Assembly (NCBI RefSeq): GCF_021404465.1
Contig: NZ_JABFTT010000004.1
Coordinates: 186,001 to 250,000, forward strand
Length of the DNA stretch: 64,000 nucleotides
Direction of reading: 5' to 3'
Source of the DNA: Billgrantia zhangzhouensis
Lineage (GTDB): Bacteria; Pseudomonadota; Gammaproteobacteria; Pseudomonadales; Halomonadaceae
In this document: piece after piece, positions 28,491 through 37,304 of the stretch
How positions within the stretch are numbered: position 1 is the stretch's first letter
How the letters are laid out: the number at the start of each line of letters is the position of its first letter
Program-made: the position numbers and the translations under genes
The notes under the pieces: generated by a model
The model's database searches: none
What the model was told of the DNA's origin: nothing
The model's input: the letters and a program-made list of their open reading frames with translations, nothing else

Positions 28491-29530
28491 GCGGCACTGA
28501 TTCCATTCGTTGCCCGGTAGAGGTCGGCATCGCTCGCCGGGCGAAAGAGGTCGTCGATGAAGTCAAACTGCTCGTCAGGGTGTTCCAGGGCGTTGAAGGC
28601 TGCCCTCAGGGCGCGCTGCCGGCCGGCATCGAAACGGCAGTCGGATGCCAGGTACCAGCCGAGATGCTTGCGCGCGATGCGCACGCCCATGTAATCACCG
28701 TAAAACTCATGCAGGGCGACCAGGTGTCCCCGTAGCACGCTGGCTCGCTCATGCAGGTCGGGAGGTGGGCAGCGGTGCCCATGGCGCAGGTAATGGTCGA
28801 CCTCACGGAAGATCCAGGGGTTGCCCTGGGCGCCGCGACCGATCATCACCGCATCCGCACCAGTATAGTCCAGAACCCGGGCCGCCTTGCGTGGAGAGTC
28901 GATGTCGCCGTTGGCAAAGACCGGGATGCGTACGGCCTGCTTGATGGCGGCGATGGTGTCGTACTCGGCCTCACCCTGATAGCGCTGCTGACGGTGGCGA
29001 CCGTGGACCGCCAAGGCCTGGATCCCGGCGGATTCTGCCAGGCGCGCCACACGCACGCCGTTATTGCTTTCGGCGCACCAGCCGGTACGGATCTTCAGCG
29101 TCACCGGGACATTGACTGCCGCCACCACGGCTTCGAGGATCTCGGCGACCAGCGCCTCATCCCGCAGCAGCGCCGATCCGGCGGCCTTGTTGCACACCTT
29201 CTTGGCCGGACATCCCATGTTGATGTCGATGATTTCGGCGCCCTGGTCGGCGTTGAGGCGTGCCGCCTCGGCCAGCATGGCGGCGTCACCGCCGGCGATC
29301 TGCACCGCGCGGGGCCCCGGCTCGCCGCGGTGATCCATGCGCTGGCGCGACTTGCGGGTATGCCACAGCGCCGGGTCCGAGGTGACCATCTCGCCCACTA
29401 CCAGGCCTGCCCCCAGACGGCGGCAGAGCTGGCGGAACGGACGGTCGGTCACGCCTGCCATGGGGGCCAGGATGACCCGATTGGGGAGGCGATGGCGGCC
29501 GATCTGGGGCAGAGGGCGACTATCGGGCAT
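28487..29530 (-). CDS. dusB: DusB, tRNA-dihydrouridine synthase
   Basis: FMN-dependent reductase that makes dihydrouridine in the D-loop of tRNAs. It has 347 residues: LAPMAGVTDRPFR, the catalytic cysteine in NMGCPAKKVCNKAAGS, KIRTGW, ALAVHGRHRQQRY and VMIGRGAQGNPWIF phosphate-binding segment. The C-terminus is extended compared with E. coli DusB (321). It overlaps fis and lies 86 bases after prmA. Confidence 0.96.
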   Translation of the reverse strand: MPDSRPLPQIGRHRLPNRVILAPMAGVTDRPFRQLCRRLGAGLVVGEMVTSDPALWHTRKSRQRMDHRGEPGPRAVQIAGGDAAMLAEAARLNADQGAEIIDINMGCPAKKVCNKAAGSALLRDEALVAEILEAVVAAVNVPVTLKIRTGWCAESNNGVRVARLAESAGIQALAVHGRHRQQRYQGEAEYDTIAAIKQAVRIPVFANGDIDSPRKAARVLDYTGADAVMIGRGAQGNPWIFREVDHYLRHGHRCPPPDLHERASVLRGHLVALHEFYGDYMGVRIARKHLGWYLASDCRFDAGRQRALRAAFNALEHPDEQFDFIDDLFRPASDADLYRATNGISAA

Positions 29531-29616
29531 GGATCAGATTGGATCAGGAAACTTGGGGCTGCATATCATACGCCCCCGGAGGGGCAGGGTGAAGGCGCTT
29601 CGAAGGTCGGCGGCGC

Positions 29617-30531
29617 TCATGCCGGCCGGCGTCCGCTGAGCCGAACCCAGCCTTCGCGCAGCTGCGGCTCGTCCATGCTCAAGCCCTGGTCGCGATAGGC
29701 ATCGAGCACTTCCTCGGCCTGGCCTTCGAGAATACCCGATAGCGCCAGCCGTCCCCCTGGGGCCACATGGCCGGCAATCGTCGGCGCCAGCTCCACCAAA
29801 GGGCCGGCCAGGATATTGGCGATCACCAGGGGAAAGCGGTGTCCTGCGGCGAGTTGCTCGGGATAACAAAGCGTCAGCTCATGCTCCGCAACGTCGTTGC
29901 GTATGGCATTGTCGCGGCTGGCCTGCAGCGCCTGCGGGTCGATGTCGGTGCCGGTGGCCATTGCCGCTCCCAGCTTGAGCGCGGCGATGGCGAGAATGCC
30001 GGAGCCGCAGCCCACGTCCAGCACCTCGAGGCCATCCAGCTCGCTAGCGACTGCCAGCCCATCGAGCCACTCGAGGCACAGCGCCGTGGTGGGGTGGGTG
30101 CCGGTACCGAAGGCCAGGCCGGGGTCCAGGTGCAGGTTGACGGCATCGAGATCGGGTGGCTCGTGCCAACTGGGCACGATCCACAGCCGCTGGCCCATGC
30201 GCAGCGGTTTGAAGTCCTCCATCCACTCGCGCTCCCAGTCGCGATCGGCGAGCAGCTCATGCTCGATGACCGGGCAGGGCTCCTCGGGCATGGTCTCGGC
30301 CCAGGCCGCGGCGAGGCGCTCCAGCATGATCTCGAGTCCTTCGAGGTCATCGTACAAGCCGGTCAGTACCGTTTCGTTCCACAGAGGCGTGGTGCCGCGC
30401 TCGGGTTCGAACACCGGGTCGTCGTGGGCGTCCTGCAGGGTAATGGCAGTGGCGCCTTCGGCCAGCAGCAGTTCCTCGAGGAGTTCAGCCTGCTCGGGGG
30501 CGATACGGGCCTTGAGTTGCAGCCAGGGCAT
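29617..30531 (-). CDS. prmA: PrmA, ribosomal protein L11 methyltransferase
   Basis: SAM-dependent methyltransferase that trimethylates ribosomal protein L11. From ATG 30531 (MPWLQLKARI) it has 304 residues: an N-terminal L11-binding domain and a C-terminal catalytic domain with LDPGLAFGTGTHPTT, SAM motif I LDVGCGSGILAI and the NPPF-like ANILAGPL motif. The frame is open to 30573, but the MPWLQ start is family-typical. It follows accC by 78 bases in the usual accBC-prmA-dusB order. Confidence 0.96.
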   Translation of the reverse strand: MPWLQLKARIAPEQAELLEELLLAEGATAITLQDAHDDPVFEPERGTTPLWNETVLTGLYDDLEGLEIMLERLAAAWAETMPEEPCPVIEHELLADRDWEREWMEDFKPLRMGQRLWIVPSWHEPPDLDAVNLHLDPGLAFGTGTHPTTALCLEWLDGLAVASELDGLEVLDVGCGSGILAIAALKLGAAMATGTDIDPQALQASRDNAIRNDVAEHELTLCYPEQLAAGHRFPLVIANILAGPLVELAPTIAGHVAPGGRLALSGILEGQAEEVLDAYRDQGLSMDEPQLREGWVRLSGRRPA

Positions 30532-30609
30532 GGCAGTCTCCGTGCGTAACGCAAGCAGGGTGGCCGTGGCCACCCTGCCGGGAGCGATGTTCGTCCCAGG
30601 ACCGGGATC

Positions 30610-31950
30610 CTAGGAGGCGAGCTTCTTCTCCAGATAGTGAATGTTGACCCCGCCCTGCTGGAAATGGCCGTCGCGAACCAGATCCTTGTGCAGGTCGGTG
30701 TTGGTCTTGATACCTTCGACCAGCAGTTCGTCGAGGCCGTTACGCATGCGTGTCAGCGCGATCTCGCGGCTGTCCCCCCAAGTGATCAGCTTGCCGATCA
30801 GGGAATCGTAGTGGGGGGGCACGGTATAGCCGGTATAGACATGTGAATCCATGCGTACGCCTAGCCCGCCCGGCGGGTGGTAGAGCGTGACCTTGCCGGG
30901 AGAAGGCATGAAGGTGCGTGGATCCTCGGCGTTGATGCGGCACTCGAAGGCGTGGCCGTTGAGCTTGACGTCTTCCTGGCGGATCGACAGCGGCAAGCCC
31001 GAAGCGATGCGCAACTGCTCGCGCACGATATCCACGCCGGTCACCATTTCGGTGACGGGGTGTTCCACCTGGACGCGGGTGTTCATCTCGATGAAGAAGA
31101 AGCGGCCGTCCTCGTAGAGAAACTCGAACGTGCCGGCGCCGCGGTAGTCGATCTCGATGCAGGCCTGGCGGCATGCTTCGAGCACCTCAGCGCGCGCCGC
31201 CGGGTCGATGCCGGGAGCGGGGGCTTCCTCCAGTACCTTCTGGTGACGTCGCTGCAGCGAGCAGTCGCGGTCATAGAGATGGATGGCATTGCCCTGGCCG
31301 TCGGCCAGCACCTGGACCTCGACGTGGCGCGGGCGCTCGAGGAACTTCTCCATGTAGACCGTGCCGTCGCCGAAGGCCGCGTGGGCCTCGGTGCGGGTCA
31401 CGTTGATCGCCGAGAGCAGGTGCCCCTCGGTGTGCACCACGCGCATGCCGCGGCCGCCACCACCGGCGGCAGCCTTGATGATTACCGGGTAGCCGATGCG
31501 CCGGGCGATGGCCATGTTCTCGCCTTCATCGTCGCCCAGCGGGCCGTCTGAGCCGGGAACGGTGGGTACGCCGGCTTTCTTCATGGCCTCGATGGCGCTG
31601 ACCTTGTCGCCCATCAGGCGAATGGTCTCGGCGCGCGGCCCGATGAACACGAAGCCGGAGCGCTCCACCTGCTCGGCGAAGTTGGCATTCTCGGAGAGAA
31701 AGCCGTAGCCGGGATGGATGGCGCTGGAGTCAGTGACTTCCGCGGCGCTGATCAGTGCCGGAATGTTCAGATAGGATTGCGCCGAGGGGGCTGGGCCGAT
31801 GCACACGGCCTCGTCGGCCAGGCGCACGTGCATCAGCTCACGGTCGGCCTTGGAGTGTACCGCGACGGTCTTGATGCCCAGCTCTTTGCAGGCGCGCAGG
31901 ATTCGCAGGGCGATCTCGCCGCGGTTGGCGATGAGAACCTTGTCCAGCAT
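30610..31950 (-). CDS. accC: AccC, biotin carboxylase subunit of acetyl-CoA carboxylase
   Basis: ATP-grasp enzyme that carboxylates the biotin on AccB with bicarbonate, first half of the committed step of fatty acid synthesis. It has 446 residues with all expected active-site residues: Lys116 and Lys159, the glycine-rich lid loop [11 protein letters not shown] at 159-169, His209, Lys238 in HQKVLEE, and Glu288, Asn290, Arg292 in [10 protein letters not shown] degenerate paralogue of this protein lies at 57.7 kb. It starts 27 bases after accB. Confidence 0.98.
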   Translation of the reverse strand: MLDKVLIANRGEIALRILRACKELGIKTVAVHSKADRELMHVRLADEAVCIGPAPSAQSYLNIPALISAAEVTDSSAIHPGYGFLSENANFAEQVERSGFVFIGPRAETIRLMGDKVSAIEAMKKAGVPTVPGSDGPLGDDEGENMAIARRIGYPVIIKAAAGGGGRGMRVVHTEGHLLSAINVTRTEAHAAFGDGTVYMEKFLERPRHVEVQVLADGQGNAIHLYDRDCSLQRRHQKVLEEAPAPGIDPAARAEVLEACRQACIEIDYRGAGTFEFLYEDGRFFFIEMNTRVQVEHPVTEMVTGVDIVREQLRIASGLPLSIRQEDVKLNGHAFECRINAEDPRTFMPSPGKVTLYHPPGGLGVRMDSHVYTGYTVPPHYDSLIGKLITWGDSREIALTRMRNGLDELLVEGIKTNTDLHKDLVRDGHFQQGGVNIHYLEKKLAS

Positions 31951-31977
31951 AGGGAGTCCGCCAGTGTCGGTGAAAGA

Positions 31978-32439
31978 TCAGGAAATGACGAGCATCGGCT
32001 GGTCGAACTCGACCGGCTCGCCGTCCTCGACCAGGATCGCCTCGATGACGCCGTCACGGTCGGCTTCGATCTGGTTCATCATCTTCATGGCTTCGACGAT
32101 GCACACGGTCTCGCCCTTCTTGACGCTCTGGCCCACTTCCACGAACGGCTTGGACCCCGGCGCCGGGCTGCGGTAGAAGGTGCCAACCATCGGTGAGGTG
32201 AGGGGATGGCCCTGGTAGGCGGCGGGCGCTTCTTCAGCGGGCTCCGCGGAGGGAGCGGGCGCGGCCTGGCTCGGGGCCGAAGGCGCGGGGGCATACTGGG
32301 GCATAGGGGGCTGGGGCCAGCTCACGCCGTTGGGATGGCGGCTGATACGCACCGATTCTTCGCCTTCCTGAATCTCGATTTCGCTGATGTTGGATTCTTC
32401 CAGCAGCTCGATCAGCTTCTTGACCTTACGGATATCCAT
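31978..32439 (-). CDS. accB: AccB, biotin carboxyl carrier protein
   Basis: Carrier subunit of acetyl-CoA carboxylase. 153 residues: N-terminal helix region ([20 protein letters not shown]), a proline/alanine-rich linker at about residues 40-75, and a C-terminal biotinyl domain with the biotin-accepting Lys in [10 protein letters not shown], and the thumb-like stretch typical of bacterial BCCP. First gene of the accB-accC-prmA-dusB-fis order; it depends on the biotin pathway encoded at 14.5-20.5 kb. Confidence 0.97.
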   Translation of the reverse strand: MDIRKVKKLIELLEESNISEIEIQEGEESVRISRHPNGVSWPQPPMPQYAPAPSAPSQAAPAPSAEPAEEAPAAYQGHPLTSPMVGTFYRSPAPGSKPFVEVGQSVKKGETVCIVEAMKMMNQIEADRDGVIEAILVEDGEPVEFDQPMLVIS

Positions 32440-32459
32440 ATTGAGTCTCGACCGGTGGA

Positions 32460-32488
32460 TAAATAGCGGTGGGCCGGGGCGCTGTCAA
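32460..32488 (-). promoter_or_regulatory. accB promoter
   Basis: On the minus strand TTGACA (32488-32483), an exact 17-base spacer and TATTTA (32465-32460), about 20 bases before the accB ATG. A near-consensus promoter in a 210-base gap that otherwise shows no gene. Confidence 0.6.
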
Positions 32489-32649
32489 CCCAAGCCAACT
32501 TTCAATAGATCGCGGCAAGATGGCGAACATTGCCGACGCTATCGGCCTCGATAGGCGTTGTTGGCGGAGTGTGCCTAAAATCAGGGGGGATGTCCAGCCG
32601 ATTGGGAACGGTGTTCGGGGCGCACCGTCAACGCGCTCGGATGGCAGGC

Positions 32650-34491
32650 TCAGGTGTGTTCGCGTTCGAGCCAGGCAAGCAGGTCCTGCAGATGGCTGGC
32701 GAGCTGACCGGCCCTGACTTCGCCCTGTATGCGTGCCTCGCGGATCTCGTCTTCCCCGCTGAAGAATAGCAGGCTGGGCGGACCGAAGAGGCCGAAGTGA
32801 TCGAGCAGCTCGCGCGTCGTGGCGTCGGCGCGGGTCACGTCGACATTGATGCGGGCGAACTGGGAGAGCGGTTCGGCGACGAGCGGGTCAGGATAGACCT
32901 GCCGCTCCAATTGCTTGCACGAGATGCACCAGTCTGCAGTGAAGTGTACGAAGGCGGGTTGGTCCTGTGTCGGGCCAGTGCGAAGGGCGCTGCGCAGGGC
33001 CTCGAGGTCCTCCACGGTGGTAACCTGAACGCTCTCTGCGTTGCTGTTGGTGGCATGGTAGGAAGCCAGCGGACGCAGCGGGTCGCTGCCGCCCATGGCG
33101 GCGCCCAATACCAGGGCAAGGCCCCAGGCCAGCAGCATAAGGCCGGCGGCCTGGCGCACCCGAGGCCAGCCTTGGGCCAGGTTGAGCGAGAGCGCACCCA
33201 GGGCCAGGGCGCTGCCGATGGCCAGCGCCGCCCACAGCAGCAGGTTGACGGCCGGTGGCAGCAGGCGCTCGACCAGCCACACTGCCACGCCGAGCAGCAG
33301 GATGCCAAAGGCGATCTTGACACCGTTCATCCAGGCACCGCCGCGCGGCAGCGCGGTGGCACCGAAGGTGCCGACCAGCAACAGCGGCACGCCCATGCCC
33401 AGGCCAAGGGCCAGCAGGGCAGCGCCACCCATCAGGGCATCGCCGGTGGAAGAGATGAACACCAGGGCGCCGGCCAGAGGCGCCGACACGCAGGGTGAAA
33501 CCACCAGTACCGACAGCGCGCCGGCGCCAGCGAGGCCCAGTGGCCCGCTACGCTGGGCGCGTGCCTGCCAGGTGTCGATGCGGCTTGTCAGGCGTGGCGG
33601 CAGGCGCATGTCGAAAGTGCCGAACATGGCCAGGGCGAAGATGGCGAAGAGCAGGGCGAAGACGATCAGCACGGGAGCGGATTGCAGATGCGCCTGCAGG
33701 TTGAGTCCCGCGCCGAACAGGCCCATCAGTACGCCGACCAAGGCATAGGTCAGCGACATGCCGCCGACGTAGCTGGCGGAGAGCGCGAAGGCACGTGGGC
33801 GGGACGGATTCTGACCGACGATGATCGAGGAGAGAATCGGTACCATCGGCAGCACGCAGGGCGTGAAAGTCAGGCCCAGTCCGGCGAGGAAGAACAGCCC
33901 CAGCGCCATCGGCAGGCTGGCTTCGCCGATCAAGCGGCTGAAGCGGCCATCTTCGCTCAGTAGCGCGGGCGGTGCGGTAGTGGGAGTGGCATCGCCCGAG
34001 CCGCCGCCATCGCGCCAGCCGGTGAAGGCGGCGGGCATGGCGCTGGCGGCGGCCTGAAGCTCGACTCGTTCGGGGGGGTAACACAGCCCGGCGTCGGCGC
34101 AGCCTTGGAAGCGCACGGTGATGTCTAGCGGCCCCTCGGCGACGCCTTGCAGCGGTGCCTCGAACACCACGCGGTCGTAGAAGACGTAGACGTCGCCAAG
34201 AAATTCATCGCTCTTGAACTCGCCTGGTGGGATGGAGGGTTCGCCGACCTGAAGCTTCTCGTTGCGGCTTTCGACGCCGAGCTGGTGACGATAGAGGTAG
34301 TAACCCTCGGCGTTCTCGAATCCGATGTAGAGCGTCTCGCCGTCATGCCAGGCGCTAGGCTGGAAGGCCTCCATGACCGGCAGGAAATCGCCCTGGCCGT
34401 TATTGGCAGAGGAGAACCACTGGGCCTGGGCGGCCAGCGGCAGCCATAGCAACAGGCAGCAGAGCAGGCGTATGAGATGGCGACGGGTCAA
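32650..34491 (-). CDS. dsbD: DsbD, thiol:disulfide interchange protein
   Basis: Inner-membrane protein that carries electrons from cytoplasmic thioredoxin to the periplasm, for DsbC and cytochrome c maturation. Signal peptide (LLCCLLLWLPLAAQA), then the periplasmic N-terminal domain with the Cys pair in FQGCADAGLCYPP, eight-helix core with cysteines in FTPCVLPMVP and VSPCVSAPLAG, and a C-terminal thioredoxin domain with ADWCISCKQLE. TTG 34491, with AAGGA eight bases upstream, is preferred (613 residues); the frame is open to 34596, but that extension would spoil the signal peptide. Confidence 0.94.
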   Translation of the reverse strand: MTRRHLIRLLCCLLLWLPLAAQAQWFSSANNGQGDFLPVMEAFQPSAWHDGETLYIGFENAEGYYLYRHQLGVESRNEKLQVGEPSIPPGEFKSDEFLGDVYVFYDRVVFEAPLQGVAEGPLDITVRFQGCADAGLCYPPERVELQAAASAMPAAFTGWRDGGGSGDATPTTAPPALLSEDGRFSRLIGEASLPMALGLFFLAGLGLTFTPCVLPMVPILSSIIVGQNPSRPRAFALSASYVGGMSLTYALVGVLMGLFGAGLNLQAHLQSAPVLIVFALLFAIFALAMFGTFDMRLPPRLTSRIDTWQARAQRSGPLGLAGAGALSVLVVSPCVSAPLAGALVFISSTGDALMGGAALLALGLGMGVPLLLVGTFGATALPRGGAWMNGVKIAFGILLLGVAVWLVERLLPPAVNLLLWAALAIGSALALGALSLNLAQGWPRVRQAAGLMLLAWGLALVLGAAMGGSDPLRPLASYHATNSNAESVQVTTVEDLEALRSALRTGPTQDQPAFVHFTADWCISCKQLERQVYPDPLVAEPLSQFARINVDVTRADATTRELLDHFGLFGPPSLLFFSGEDEIREARIQGEVRAGQLASHLQDLLAWLEREHT

Positions 34492-34673
34492 CGCTGAGGT
34501 CCTTGTGGCAAACGAAGGCTGTCGGCAGCAGCCTGCCTCGGGTGAGGCGGCGCCCCCGGTTGACTCGCGAGCGAAGCGCCGAGTTCCCGGGGCCAATGCT
34601 ACGACGATTCTAGAATACCTCAGTCGACGACAGCGTTAGAACCTTACGGCTGCGTTCTGATGTCGCATGAAAA

Positions 34674-34706
34674 CGAACGGGCCGCCCCAAGGGGGCGGCC
34701 CGTTCG
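34674..34706 (-). terminator. ppa terminator
   Basis: Fifteen-base arms (34674-34688 and 34692-34706) around a three-base loop, followed on the minus strand by TTTT; it lies 17 bases after the ppa stop. Confidence 0.75.
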
Positions 34707-34722
34707 GAGAAGGCGGTCTGGC

Positions 34723-35253
34723 TTAGGCCTTTTCGTAGGCGGCCACGGCCTTTTCGATGGCCTTGCGGGCGGCATCGGCACCTTCCCAGGATTCCACTTT
34801 CACCCATTTTCCTTTCTCGAGATCCTTGTAATTCTCGAAGAAATGCGCGATCTGCTGGCGCAAGAGCTCGGGCAGGTCGGTGACTTCCTGTACGTCGTCG
34901 TACAGCGTGGTCAGCTTGGCGTGGGGCACGCACACCAGCTTGGCGTCCTCGCCGGCCTCGTCGGTCATGTTGAGGATGCCGACCGGGCGGGCACGGATGA
35001 TGCTGCCGGCCTGGACCGGGTAGGGCGTGACCACCAGGGCGTCGAGGGGGTCGCCGTCGTCGGCCAGCGTGTGGGGGATGAAGCCGTAGTTGGCCGGGTA
35101 GAACATTGGCGTGGCCATGAAGCGATCCACCAGCAGCGCGCCCATCTCCTTGTCGATCTCGTACTTGATCGGAGCATGGTTGGCGGGAATCTCGATCGCG
35201 ACGTAGACGTCATTGGGTAAGTCCTTGCCGGCAGGGATGTGGTCGAAGTTCAT
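34723..35253 (-). CDS. ppa: Ppa, inorganic pyrophosphatase (type I)
   Basis: Soluble Mg-dependent pyrophosphatase that pulls biosynthetic reactions forward by removing PPi. From ATG 35253 (AAGGAAG five bases upstream) it has 176 residues, the family length. Active-site motifs: [21 protein letters not shown], the DGDPLDALV signature with its metal-binding aspartates, and [15 protein letters not shown]. Notable in context: a PPi-type phosphofructokinase, which would compete for the same PPi, lies about 2 kb away. Confidence 0.97.
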   Translation of the reverse strand: MNFDHIPAGKDLPNDVYVAIEIPANHAPIKYEIDKEMGALLVDRFMATPMFYPANYGFIPHTLADDGDPLDALVVTPYPVQAGSIIRARPVGILNMTDEAGEDAKLVCVPHAKLTTLYDDVQEVTDLPELLRQQIAHFFENYKDLEKGKWVKVESWEGADAARKAIEKAVAAYEKA

Positions 35254-35302
35254 CGTCGCTTCCTTCGTTGGCGAAAAGTGGAGACACCGCAAAATGCGCA
35301 GA

Positions 35303-35331
35303 ATTATACGGATCAGCCTTGGCGATTACCA
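35303..35331 (-). promoter_or_regulatory. Putative ppa promoter
   Basis: Perfect TATAAT on the minus strand (35308-35303) with a 17-base spacer to a weak TGGTAA -35 (35331-35326), about 50 bases before the ppa ATG. Confidence 0.4.
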
Positions 35332-35476
35332 ATGCGACATAGGTGCGGGTTGGTTTGACCTGTGTTGGATTGAGCTCTGGTCGACAGAGCTTGGGCTTTG
35401 GTTGACAGGTTGAGGCGACAACAACCGTGTATGATGGCCGACGTCATGAGATTCGGCCAGCCATGCGGAGCGAGCG

Positions 35477-37240
35477 GTGATCAATGGCGATATCTTGAAG
35501 GAGCGAGTCTTGCCGTCCAATCGACTGTCCCTGAGCGTCGGGCAGGCCTTCGTGGCACCGGACCGGCGGAATCATCGCAGCTCCATGTCGGTGCGGATTC
35601 CCGACGAGGCGGGGCAGTTCGTTGCCAAGGGTGCCTGTGCGGTGATCAGCGATACCAGCTCGCGCAATGCCATTGCCAAGCAGGCCGGCGATCTCAGCGT
35701 CAGGGGCTTTGTGGCCGACTACTTTTCCACGCCGGATCACTGGGACGTCAAGACTTCAGCTACCCGCGTGCTGCGAGCGCTCAACGGCTGGTGTTACAGC
35801 CAGAGTACCTTCGTCGAGGGCGGTAGCTATGTCGCCTCGCTTTCGGCAATGGTCTATCGTGGGCGCGACGCCCACTTGTTCCACATGGGCGATACCCTGG
35901 TATTCCGCCTGCGCGGCGCCGAATTCGAGCAGCTCTCGCGGGACCATATCACCGACCTGGGCGGCTACCGCTACCCGTCGCGTGCTCTGGGGCTGGATGG
36001 CAGCATCGACATCGATTACATGCAACTGCCGCTCAAGCAGGGCGATATCTTCCTTTTCACCACCCAGGCCGTGCGCGGAACCCTAATGCCGTCCGATTAC
36101 GTCGGGCTGATTCGCCAGGACGCCAGCGATCTCGATGCCGCCTGCGAGCGGCTGGCGGCGGCGGCACGGGAGCGGGCCCAGGAGCGGGGCTACGGGGCTG
36201 ACCAGTTCTGCTTCCAACTGGTGCGCATTGATCAGTTGCCAGAGGCAGAGCGTGACCATCCGAGCCGCATCTACGGTGATCTACCGATCCCGCCCGAGCT
36301 TTCGCCCGGTGAGCGTATCGACGGTCTCGAGGTGCAGGAGGTGCTGTCGCGCACCGCACAGTCGCGTGTCTATCGGGTGCGCGACATCCGTACCGAGCGC
36401 GAAATGGTAATGAAGGCGCCGAGCCCCGAACTCTCCAACCGCAATGCCTATCTGGAGCACTTCCTGTTGCAGCAGTGGGTGGTGGAGCGGGTCAAGTCGC
36501 CGTTCGTGGCACGGGTGATGGAGTCGTCGCGGCCGCGCCGCTACCTCTACTACCTGATGGTATATGTGGAGGGTATGACGCTGACCGAGTGGGCGCTGCG
36601 CCATCCTCAGGCCAGCCTGGCCCAGCGCCTCGACATCGCCATGCAGTTGGGCAAGGCCATCCAGGCGCTGCATCATCGCGATGTGCTGCATCAGCGCGTG
36701 CACCCGGACAACGTACTGATCGACACTCATGGCCAGGTGGTGCTGACCGACTTCAGCGCTTGCCACATGCGCGACCTGGACGGGCATCGTCGCTCTCGTG
36801 AGCTGGCCCGCCAGACCGGCCTGTCTGAACACAGTGCGCCGGAATATGCCCTGGACGACAATGTCGGCCGGCGCAGCGACCAGTACTCGCTGGCCTCGAC
36901 GATATACTGGCTGCTGACCGGTGAGCTGCCCTATGAGCTGAGTCCCGATCGGCTGCGTAGCCATACCGATCTCGAGCAGCTTGGCTATCGCAGCGCCAGG
37001 CTCTTCAATCCGGAAATCTCCCCGCAGCTCGATGACACTCTGCGTCGTGCCCTGGATCCCCAGCGCTCACTTCGCTTCCGGCGAATGTCCGAGCTGCTCT
37101 ATGCGTTGCGGCAGCAGGAGGGACGGGGTAAGCCGATACGCCGCGACCCGCGCCGCTTCCTGAGCGAGCCGGCCAATTTCTGGCAGGGGGTGGCCGGTAT
37201 TCTGCTGCTGCTGTTGGTGCTCTCCTGGTTGCTGCGTTGA
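35477..37240 (+). CDS. Fused PP2C-like/Ser-Thr kinase-like membrane protein, both domains degenerate
   Basis: 587 residues: PP2C-like domain (about 15-252), kinase-like domain (about 280-545) and one C-terminal membrane helix (569-586), so the enzyme-like parts face the cytoplasm. It belongs to the bifunctional kinase/phosphatase family seen near nitrate transporters in related bacteria (recalled, not searched). Phosphatase: D59 and D139 are kept, but the usual TDG motif is TQA (Q197) and the final DN is DQ (242-243). Kinase: Lys313, Asn412, D425 and APE (454-456) are kept, but the HxD catalytic loop reads HQRVHPDN (405-412), with Arg at the catalytic Asp, and DFG is DFS. It may be a double pseudoenzyme or a signalling scaffold. 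Not in an operon: ppa is divergent and pfp convergent. Confidence 0.85.
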   Translation: MINGDILKERVLPSNRLSLSVGQAFVAPDRRNHRSSMSVRIPDEAGQFVAKGACAVISDTSSRNAIAKQAGDLSVRGFVADYFSTPDHWDVKTSATRVLRALNGWCYSQSTFVEGGSYVASLSAMVYRGRDAHLFHMGDTLVFRLRGAEFEQLSRDHITDLGGYRYPSRALGLDGSIDIDYMQLPLKQGDIFLFTTQAVRGTLMPSDYVGLIRQDASDLDAACERLAAAARERAQERGYGADQFCFQLVRIDQLPEAERDHPSRIYGDLPIPPELSPGERIDGLEVQEVLSRTAQSRVYRVRDIRTEREMVMKAPSPELSNRNAYLEHFLLQQWVVERVKSPFVARVMESSRPRRYLYYLMVYVEGMTLTEWALRHPQASLAQRLDIAMQLGKAIQALHHRDVLHQRVHPDNVLIDTHGQVVLTDFSACHMRDLDGHRRSRELARQTGLSEHSAPEYALDDNVGRRSDQYSLASTIYWLLTGELPYELSPDRLRSHTDLEQLGYRSARLFNPEISPQLDDTLRRALDPQRSLRFRRMSELLYALRQQEGRGKPIRRDPRRFLSEPANFWQGVAGILLLLLVLSWLLR

Positions 37241-37256
37241 CGTCGTAGCCGAAACG

Positions 37257-37286
37257 ACGAAGCCCTCGCCAGAGCGAGGGCTTCGT
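37257..37286. terminator. Convergent terminator
   Basis: Thirteen-base arms (37257-37269 and 37274-37286) with a CAGA loop between the facing ends of the kinase-like gene and pfp. Confidence 0.65.
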
Positions 37287-37304
37287 TGCGAGGCCGGCGG
37301 CTGC

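Noticed and set aside
32483..32490. GGTTGAC in front of accB, identical to the BirA-like half-site of the bio operators
   Set aside because: No second inverted half-site lies 14 bases away on either side; it is explained as part of a TTGACA -35 box.
35379..35406. GGTCGAC-N14-GGTTGAC upstream of the phosphatase/kinase-like gene, resembling the bio operators in spacing
   Set aside because: The two heptamers are not inverted copies (left should read GTCAACC), so it does not form a BirA-like site.
35402..35435. TTGACA and TATGAT as a promoter for the phosphatase/kinase-like gene
   Set aside because: The spacer is 22 bases, too long for a sigma-70 promoter; the alternative TTGAGG gives 14, too short.
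36674..36682. HRD tripeptide (residues 400-402) in the kinase-like protein that could be taken as the catalytic motif
   Set aside because: It is five residues too early relative to the PDN of the catalytic loop; the aligned position is HQR at 405-407.
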